10,684 nucleotides of DNA, taken from NCBI GenBank assembly GCA_018901625.1, contig JAHIEM010000043.1, positions 1 to 10,684 of the forward strand, read 5' to 3'. Shown piece after piece: positions 6,635 through 10,684 of the stretch (the stretch's first letter is position 1; the number at the start of each line of letters is the position of its first letter). The position numbers and the translations under genes are program-made. The notes under the pieces were generated by a model, which had not been told where the DNA came from, ran no database searches, and saw nothing but the letters and a program-made list of their open reading frames with translations. Source of the DNA: Nanobdellota archaeon (GTDB lineage Archaea > Nanobdellota > Nanobdellia > Pacearchaeales > GW2011-AR1).

Positions 6635-6780
6635 CTCAGCTGGTGTCTGCGATGGACGAAGCTGTAAAGAAGATGGAGGATTATTATGACAAGAGAGATT
6701 TGGCAAACTTTGAGAATGCAAAAAAATCTATACTCTCATTCCAGAAGCAGATTGCGCAGTTATTAGCGAGGGCAAGATGA
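6607..6780 (+). CDS. Small helical (coiled-coil-like) protein, 57 residues
   Basis: The product begins MEYEEVQILTQLVSAMDEAV and ends QIAQLLARAR. It is acidic to amphipathic, lacks cysteine, and has a heptad-like spread of L, I, V, A and F expected of a two-helix hairpin or short coiled coil. It starts inside the zinc ribbon gene, after a strong GAGGGG ribosome binding sequence at 6594-6599 (seven bases before the ATG), so the two should be translated together. Its TGA (6778-6780) overlaps ATG 6777, the first small frame of the repeated leader. I do not recognise the family; a small adaptor of the assembly machinery is possible from context only. Confidence 0.75.
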   Translation: MEYEEVQILTQLVSAMDEAVKKMEDYYDKRDLANFENAKKSILSFQKQIAQLLARAR

Positions 6781-6808
6781 CTCTAAATCAACAGCCAGGA
6801 GGATATTT
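6774..6808 (+). repeat. 35-base direct repeat, copy 1
   Basis: This is identical over 35 bases to copy 2 at 6866-6900. It contains ATGACTCTAAA at 6777-6787 and a GGAGG ribosome binding sequence at 6798-6802, but no start codon follows at close spacing in this copy. The flanking bases differ from those of copy 2. Confidence 0.95.
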
Positions 6809-6872
6809 GGCAGGGGCAAGATGCGAGAAAGTTCAGAAATTAAACTGGGGTGTCCTGCATAATTTAAGATGA
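6777..6872 (+). CDS. Small leader frame, 31 residues
   Basis: It encodes MTLNQQPGGYLAGARCEKVQ followed by KLNWGVLHNLR. The ATG overlaps the stop of the 57-residue gene (ATGA), and the TGA at 6870-6872 overlaps the ATG of the next small frame (ATGA at 6869-6872). No family is recognised. It is more likely a translated leader that hands ribosomes on than a stable protein. An alternative small frame at 6821-6862 (MRESSEIKLGCPA), after GGGG at 6813-6816, uses another frame of the same bases. Confidence 0.4.
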   Translation: MTLNQQPGGYLAGARCEKVQKLNWGVLHNLR

Positions 6873-6900
6873 CTCTAAATCAACAGCCAGGAGGATATTT
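6866..6900 (+). repeat. 35-base direct repeat, copy 2, carrying the functional ribosome binding site
   Basis: This is the perfect second copy, with a 92-base period to copy 1. Its GGAGG at 6890-6894 stands nine bases before ATG 6904, a good spacing for archaeal initiation. The 57 bases between copies contain a possible weak stem pairing GCAGG (6810-6814) with CCTGC (6854-6858). Confidence 0.95.
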
Positions 6901-6904
6901 ATAA
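6869..6904 (+). CDS. 11-residue leader frame ending in TAATG
   Basis: It encodes MTLNQQPGGYL, identical to the first eleven residues of the preceding small frame because it lies in the duplicated sequence. Its stop shares a base with the start of the GspF-type gene (TAATG, 6902-6906), and the ribosome binding site of that gene lies within it. A role in reinitiation is inferred; there may be no functional peptide. Confidence 0.35.
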   Translation: MTLNQQPGGYL

Positions 6905-8202
6905 TGACTCTAAAAAACCTAATACATAATGTAGATGAAGAAAAGGAGATAATAAAAGAGTTGAGAATCCTTATCAGCCAGAGAGATATCCGTGTTGGGA
7001 GAGAGAAGGATTTGCTTATAAAGTCTATTGCCTCTCTTAAAGAGCTGCTTATAATAATAAATAACTCTATTCCTTCTCTTGTTAATAATACTTCTCCAGT
7101 AAAATCTCTTGGAGAGGCTAAGGAAGTAAAAGAGCTTGTGAAAGTCAAGTATAACAAGGAAGGAATTGTGAGGGATATTACTATCAATGAGAAGGATAGG
7201 AAGAAGTTCTTTGAAGAGCTTAGCTTGAGTGATGCGACTCTGAAAAGGCTGATAAAGGAGGACAAAACTTCAAAGATTATCGCGAAAGCTTTTAAGAAGC
7301 CGAGCCAGTATGCAAAGATATCTAATAAGTTCTTCTCGCGCTTGTCAAATGATTTAATTGATAAGGGTTATTTTAAGAATACTGGAAATGACCTGAGAAA
7401 AGCAAATATTCCATTCATACTAAATACTTATGTCTCAATGATATTATTTTCTACCCTGCTAGCTTCTCTGTTTTCAATTTTGCTATTTGTGTTCCTGTTA
7501 TTTTTTACTCTCACCCTAGATTTTCCGATTATAATCTTTGCAGAATTTAGTGCATCTAGGATTCTTACTAACATGCTGATATGCATTGCTATTCCTGTTC
7601 TGACATTTTTCGGAGCTTATGTTTATCCTCATCTAGAAGCAGGGAGTATTGGAAGAAAGATAAATCAGGAACTTCCTTTTGTGACTATGCATATGTCTGC
7701 TATTGCTGGGAGCGGGATTGAGCCAACACAGATATTTAGAATTATTGCGCTTGGAAAGGAGTATCCTTACACTAAGAGTGAGATAAAGAAGGTGATTAAT
7801 CAGGTTAATATTTATGGCTATGATCTTGTGAGCGCGCTGAAGAACTCTGCCAAATCTACCTCTAGCACCAAGTTAGCTGAGCTGTTTAATGGGCTGGCTA
7901 CTACAATTTCTACTGGAGGAAGTTTAACAGAGTTTCTAGATAAGAGAACAGAGACATTATTATTTGATTATAAGTTAGAAAGGGAGAAGTCTACAAAGAT
8001 GGCTGAGACTTTTATGGACATTTATATTTCTGTGGTTATTGCTGCGCCAATGATTATGATGCTTCTTTTGATACTCATAAGTGTTGGACCGATAAGCATT
8101 GGGCTGGGAGTTAGCGCTCTCACAACTATTATTATCTCAATCGTCGCATTAATAAATATTATTTTCCTTGCTGTTTTGCACTTAAAACAGCCTGTTTACT
8201 AA
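6904..8202 (+). CDS. GspF/ArlJ/TadC-type membrane platform protein 1
   Basis: This 432-residue protein is the inner-membrane platform to which the assembly ATPase docks. Residues 1-165 are cytoplasmic, charged and helical. Predicted membrane segments lie near 171-202, 218-241, 370-396 and 403-427. The T2SSF domain spans about 255-385, with the recognisable ELPFVTMHMSAIAGSGIEP and later ATTISTGGSLTEFLDKR, matching the conserved S-G-P/E-P and G-G-S-L features of archaeal ArlJ/TadC proteins. GGAGG at 6890-6894 supports ATG 6904. The next gene follows with a one-base gap, so the two platform subunits are co-translated. The missing second T2SSF repeat is probably supplied by that neighbour. Confidence 0.92.
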   Translation: MTLKNLIHNVDEEKEIIKELRILISQRDIRVGREKDLLIKSIASLKELLIIINNSIPSLVNNTSPVKSLGEAKEVKELVKVKYNKEGIVRDITINEKDRKKFFEELSLSDATLKRLIKEDKTSKIIAKAFKKPSQYAKISNKFFSRLSNDLIDKGYFKNTGNDLRKANIPFILNTYVSMILFSTLLASLFSILLFVFLLFFTLTLDFPIIIFAEFSASRILTNMLICIAIPVLTFFGAYVYPHLEAGSIGRKINQELPFVTMHMSAIAGSGIEPTQIFRIIALGKEYPYTKSEIKKVINQVNIYGYDLVSALKNSAKSTSSTKLAELFNGLATTISTGGSLTEFLDKRTETLLFDYKLEREKSTKMAETFMDIYISVVIAAPMIMMLLLILISVGPISIGLGVSALTTIIISIVALINIIFLAVLHLKQPVY

Positions 8203-8203
8203 G

Positions 8204-9052
8204 ATGAATATAGAAAAGAAACATATAGTTGGAATAATTGGGGCAGTGATAATTATGCTTGGAGCAGTAATCTTCCTGAGAGACAGCAGGATATTCTATT
8301 TTGTTCTTGGAATCGGGGGGGTTGTAGCTATCCTGCCGTTTATAGTTTCGCTTGCTCTGGATTCTAGAATAGAGAGAGAGAATAATGAGATGTTCCTAGA
8401 GTTTGCCAGAAATCTGGCAGAGGCGGTTAAGTCTGGAACTCCGATTAGCAGGAGCATCATGAATGTGAGAACTAAGTTTTATGGATCGCTAACTCCCTAT
8501 GTCCAAAAGCTGGCTAATCAGATTGCACTCGGGATTCCTGTGAAAGACGCACTAAACACTTTTGCATCTGATGTTAACAGCAGCACTGTTACTCGGGCAA
8601 TAAACCTGATATCTGAGGCTGAGAAGGCAGGCGGCAAGATTGAGGATATACTTGATTCTGTATCTAAGTCAGTTGCTGAGATTGAAAAACTGAAAAAAGA
8701 GAGAAGGTCTGCTATTTATTCCCTAGTTGTGCAGGGGTATATTATTTTCTTCATATTTATCATAATCATGCTAGTCTTGCAGTTTAAGATTCTGCCAATG
8801 GCTACAGAATTTGGAGATATGTCTGGGGGGGATATTGAAGGACTGACTTCTGCAGGGCTATCTTCTGGCGGGCAGGTGAGTGCAGAAGAGATGTCCCGCC
8901 CGTTCTTGTATTTGTTGCTCTCCCAGGGGTTTTTTGCTGGCTTGATAATCGGGAAACTTGCTGAGGGACGCATCAAGCCAGGACTGAAACACTCTTTTGT
9001 GATGATGATTGTGGCTTATCTAATAACTACAGGAGTTAAGGCATTTATTTAG
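8204..9052 (+). CDS. GspF/TadC-type membrane platform protein 2
   Basis: The 282-residue protein has likely membrane segments at 8-25, 30-51, 171-193, 234-251 and 262-280. Its T2SSF domain spans about 63-190: FARNLAEAVKSGTPISRSIM and LISEAEKAGGKIEDILDSV show the SGTP and E-x-G-G hallmarks of the family. It lacks the long soluble N-terminus of the preceding protein, so the pair resembles a split or duplicated platform, like TadB/TadC systems. A glycine/serine-rich loop at about 205-228 lies between membrane segments. It starts one base after the preceding stop and ends one base before the next ATG, so it is an internal operon member. Confidence 0.92.
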   Translation: MNIEKKHIVGIIGAVIIMLGAVIFLRDSRIFYFVLGIGGVVAILPFIVSLALDSRIERENNEMFLEFARNLAEAVKSGTPISRSIMNVRTKFYGSLTPYVQKLANQIALGIPVKDALNTFASDVNSSTVTRAINLISEAEKAGGKIEDILDSVSKSVAEIEKLKKERRSAIYSLVVQGYIIFFIFIIIMLVLQFKILPMATEFGDMSGGDIEGLTSAGLSSGGQVSAEEMSRPFLYLLLSQGFFAGLIIGKLAEGRIKPGLKHSFVMMIVAYLITTGVKAFI

Positions 9053-9053
9053 A

Positions 9054-9761
9054 ATGAATCTTGTAAAAAAAGCATCCGGGCATATTGAGACTGTTCTCTC
9101 GTTTGTTATATTCATAAGTTTTGTTATATTCTTGTTTGCTATCTTCCCTGTTTATCAACCGCAAAAGAGCGAGATTGGATTAGACTCTGCTGAAAGAGGC
9201 GTGATTAATTTCGCTGCTATAAGAGTAGATTATATGACACTAGTCTTAAACCAGCCAACTAGCTGTTTTTCTTATCCTGCTATAAACTCTGCATCTAAGA
9301 TTATAGTTAGAGATTCTAGTGGGGAGAGAGTGAATGCTAAGAGTGATGGGATAAATTGGTATATTAGTGGTTCAGGCAGTTTTTATGGAGTTTACTATTC
9401 AACAGAATTTTCTGAAGGGGGGTATGATGAGTTTGATTCTACTGACTGCTTGAGTTTGGGTGAGCAGGGAATCTCATATGAATCAGGATTAGAGAGGCAT
9501 GATATTGTGGTTTCGTATAGAAGGGTTCTTGAGTTGATTGAGCTATACAAATCAAGCTATGAAAGTGTGAGAAACAACTTTAGTATTCCTTCACGAGAGA
9601 ATTTTGGTTTTGCAATTACTGATTTGAGAGGAAGGTATTTATTAAATATATCCAGGAGCAGACCCGAGAGAACGAGTGTTTTAGTGAGAAACACCCCTAT
9701 TCAGATGGTTTATGAGAATGGGACTTCTGTTTTTGGAATGCTGAATATTCAATCATGGTGA
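9054..9761 (+). CDS. Large pilin-like protein, possible minor pilin
   Basis: The 235-residue product starts MNLVKKASGHIETVLSFVIF. Cleavage after KKA would leave Glu at +5 in a hydrophobic helix of about 22 residues (SFVIFISFVIFLFAIF), as in pilins and TadE-like pseudopilins. The exported domain is rich in Ser, Tyr and Gly, contains two cysteines (TSCF, TDCL) that could form a disulfide, and carries sequons NFS, NIS and NGT. It is longer than the upstream pilin-like proteins and unrelated in its head, suggesting a tip or minor subunit. It follows the second platform gene by one base, and its TGA overlaps the next ATG (TGATG, 9759-9763). Confidence 0.8.
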   Translation: MNLVKKASGHIETVLSFVIFISFVIFLFAIFPVYQPQKSEIGLDSAERGVINFAAIRVDYMTLVLNQPTSCFSYPAINSASKIIVRDSSGERVNAKSDGINWYISGSGSFYGVYYSTEFSEGGYDEFDSTDCLSLGEQGISYESGLERHDIVVSYRRVLELIELYKSSYESVRNNFSIPSRENFGFAITDLRGRYLLNISRSRPERTSVLVRNTPIQMVYENGTSVFGMLNIQSW

Positions 9762-10138
9762 TGAAACTGAAGAAAATTGACAATATAATGTTTAAAGTGA
9801 AAGATTTAGAGAGAGCCTCTAAATTTTACTCAGAAGAGATGGGCCTAAAGAAGGCCTGGGAAGATAAAATTGTGGGGATGATAGGGTTTATCTTTCCTGA
9901 AAGTGATTCTGAGATCAGCATTCCTGACATAGTTATTCACACTAATGAGAAGATTCCAAATCCTGATTTTAATTTTCTTGTTGACAGTGTGGATGAATTT
10001 GTTAAGAATTTTAGAGGCAAGGTGCTGATGAGGATGGAGGTTAGAAGCGGGAAACTTGCTGTACTGGAAGATTTGGATTGGAATAAAATTCCGATTGTGG
10101 ACCTAACCAAATTTAATGGCAAGCCAAGATATAATTAG
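9761..10138 (+). CDS. VOC-fold (glyoxalase/dioxygenase superfamily) protein, ligands apparently lost
   Basis: The 125-residue product shows the VOC pattern: IDNIMFKVKDLERASKFYSE then MGLKKAW, a central FIFP and DIVIHT, and a second beta-alpha unit with NFLVDSVDEFVKNF and AVLEDLDWNKIPIVDL. Proteins of this fold bind metals and small ligands. Here the usual first His is Asn (DNIMF) and the usual Glu near the C-terminus appears to be Pro (NKIPIV), so ordinary metal-dependent catalysis is doubtful and a binding role is more likely. This is judged from motif memory, not an alignment. ATG 9761 gives a TGATG overlap with the preceding gene; ATG 9755 is an alternative that adds two residues. It is unusual inside a pilus-type operon. 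Confidence 0.75.
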   Translation: MKLKKIDNIMFKVKDLERASKFYSEEMGLKKAWEDKIVGMIGFIFPESDSEISIPDIVIHTNEKIPNPDFNFLVDSVDEFVKNFRGKVLMRMEVRSGKLAVLEDLDWNKIPIVDLTKFNGKPRYN

Positions 10139-10139
10139 A

Positions 10140-10532
10140 ATGATAAGAAATAAAAGGGGATGGATAAAGATTGTTGAAGCTTTTATTGCAATAATACTAA
10201 TTGCATCAATTATGCTGACAGTATATTCTAAACAGCCAACTAGGACAAAGAATGAAGAGATAATTAAGGTGGAAGACTCAATATTGAATGAGATTTCGCA
10301 GAGCGAGGCACTCAGGCAGGATGTTTTGGACAGCAATAATTTGAGCATCAGCCTGTTTATCCAGAGCAAGATGCCTCCTAATCTGAATTTTACAGCTAAG
10401 ATTTGCGCTGTGGATGATGTTTGCGGGCTTGATGTTTATAGAAAAGAGGTTTATGCGCGGGAAAGAATAATCTCTTCTACATTAACTGAATACTCGCCTA
10501 AGAAACTTAGATTATTTGCCTGGGAGAGGTAG
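10140..10532 (+). CDS. Pilin-like small secreted protein
   Basis: The 130-residue product starts MIRNKRGWIKIVEAFIAIIL. KRG followed by WIKIVEAFIAIILI is a class III-type signal with a Glu near the start of the hydrophobic helix, as in the other pilin-like genes of this cluster. The exported domain has two cysteines (KICA, VCGL), probably a disulfide, and sequons NLS and NFT. ATG 10140 is preferred over the in-frame ATG 10116, which overlaps the preceding gene and would place eight polar residues before the signal. Only one base separates it from the VOC gene stop, so it ends the same operon. A minor pilin role is inferred. Confidence 0.78.
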   Translation: MIRNKRGWIKIVEAFIAIILIASIMLTVYSKQPTRTKNEEIIKVEDSILNEISQSEALRQDVLDSNNLSISLFIQSKMPPNLNFTAKICAVDDVCGLDVYRKEVYARERIISSTLTEYSPKKLRLFAWER

Positions 10533-10537
10533 AGAGG

Positions 10538-10543
10538 TTTTTT
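10538..10543 (+). terminator. T-run terminator of the + strand operon
   Basis: A run of six T follows the last stop codon by six bases, and the genes end here, so it is a plausible archaeal intrinsic terminator. Weaker T-rich stretches follow (10577-10597). Confidence 0.4.
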
Positions 10544-10604
10544 GAGATTTGGAGTGATATTAATTTGTGATTACTAAATTTTATTGCGAGTTATTTTTAA
10601 AATC

Positions 10605-10651
10605 AAAAAAAACCTAACATTGCAAAGCAATGTCTGCACCCTAAGGGGTGC
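10605..10651 (-). terminator. Hairpins plus T8 on the minus strand, terminator of a convergent gene
   Basis: Read on the minus strand, a stem of GCACCC/GGGTGC (10636-10651) is followed by a perfect seven-base hairpin ACATTGC/GCAATGT with a three-base loop (10617-10633) and then eight T (complement of A8 at 10605-10612). Hairpin plus T-tract suggests the end of a transcript coming from beyond the right edge. On the + strand the T-tract is absent, so this orientation is preferred. Confidence 0.5.
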
Positions 10652-10684
10652 GGTTTACTTTTCTGACATTACATTAAAACTTCC

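Noticed and set aside
6774..6872. Box C/D sRNA in the repeated leader
   Set aside because: AAGATGA resembles a C box but no CTGA D box lies at a suitable distance, and the bases are explained by start codons.
6774..6900. Direct repeats as a minimal CRISPR array
   Set aside because: There are only two copies, each carries coding and ribosome-binding signals, the spacing is 57 bases, and no cas gene is nearby.
6864..7265. Minus-strand open frame opposite the first platform gene
   Set aside because: Its Ser/Leu/Phe/Ile-rich content is the complement of a Lys/Glu-rich coding strand; the + strand gene has clear family motifs.
9761..10138. Antibiotic (bleomycin-type) resistance protein
   Set aside because: The VOC fold is shared by many functions and the expected ligand residues are missing; nothing supports a resistance role.
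733..10532. Archaellum (arl/fla) operon
   Set aside because: The ATPase and platform families fit, but no ArlC/D/E, F, G or H-like gene is seen, there are two platform proteins, and the subunits are varied pilin-like proteins.

Overview
The window looks like part of an AT-rich archaeal genome, most likely a small-genome DPANN-type lineage; that placement is inferred, since no taxonomic marker was aligned. The archaeal signs are an archaeal-type SRP (7S) RNA, TATA-box promoters about 25 bases before starts with several probably leaderless mRNAs, prepilins with class III (type IV prepilin-like) N-termini, and a VirB11/ArlI-type secretion ATPase with GspF-family membrane partners. Every convincing gene lies on the + strand.

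Layout. Bases 1-426 hold a promoter-like element, a headless lysine/glutamate-rich reading frame (probable pseudogene or gene remnant) and the SRP RNA promoter. Bases 427-686 are the SRP RNA. Bases 733-3335 encode five small secreted or pilin-like proteins (733, 1280, 1794, 2237, 2808), three of which look like paralogues. Bases 3387-6380 encode the assembly ATPase, interrupted by a 484-residue intein with a LAGLIDADG endonuclease, placed just after Walker A. A strong palindromic promoter (6387-6433) precedes a 58-residue zinc ribbon gene and a 57-residue helical protein gene that overlaps it. Then comes a compact leader with a perfect 35-base direct repeat and tiny reading frames chained by stop/start overlaps, leading into two consecutive GspF/ArlJ/TadC-type membrane proteins (6904, 8204). 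The cluster ends with a pilin-like gene (9054), a VOC-fold protein that seems to have lost its metal ligands (9761) and a last pilin-like gene (10140). At the right edge two hairpins and an A8 tract look like the terminator of a convergent minus-strand gene outside the window.

How the parts fit. The ATPase should power extension of a type IV pilus-like or pseudopilus-like filament through the platform formed by the two GspF-type proteins, with the pilin-like proteins as major and minor subunits. SRP RNA, which serves co-translational membrane targeting, lies directly upstream but is a separate transcription unit. No prepilin peptidase or archaellum-specific gene is visible. The zinc ribbon, the 57-residue protein and the VOC protein are unassigned accessory members whose tight coupling to the assembly genes is the main clue to their role. 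The least ordinary features are the reinitiation-like leader before the first platform gene, the intein with lysine codon use opposite to its host, and the palindrome overlapping the zinc ribbon promoter.
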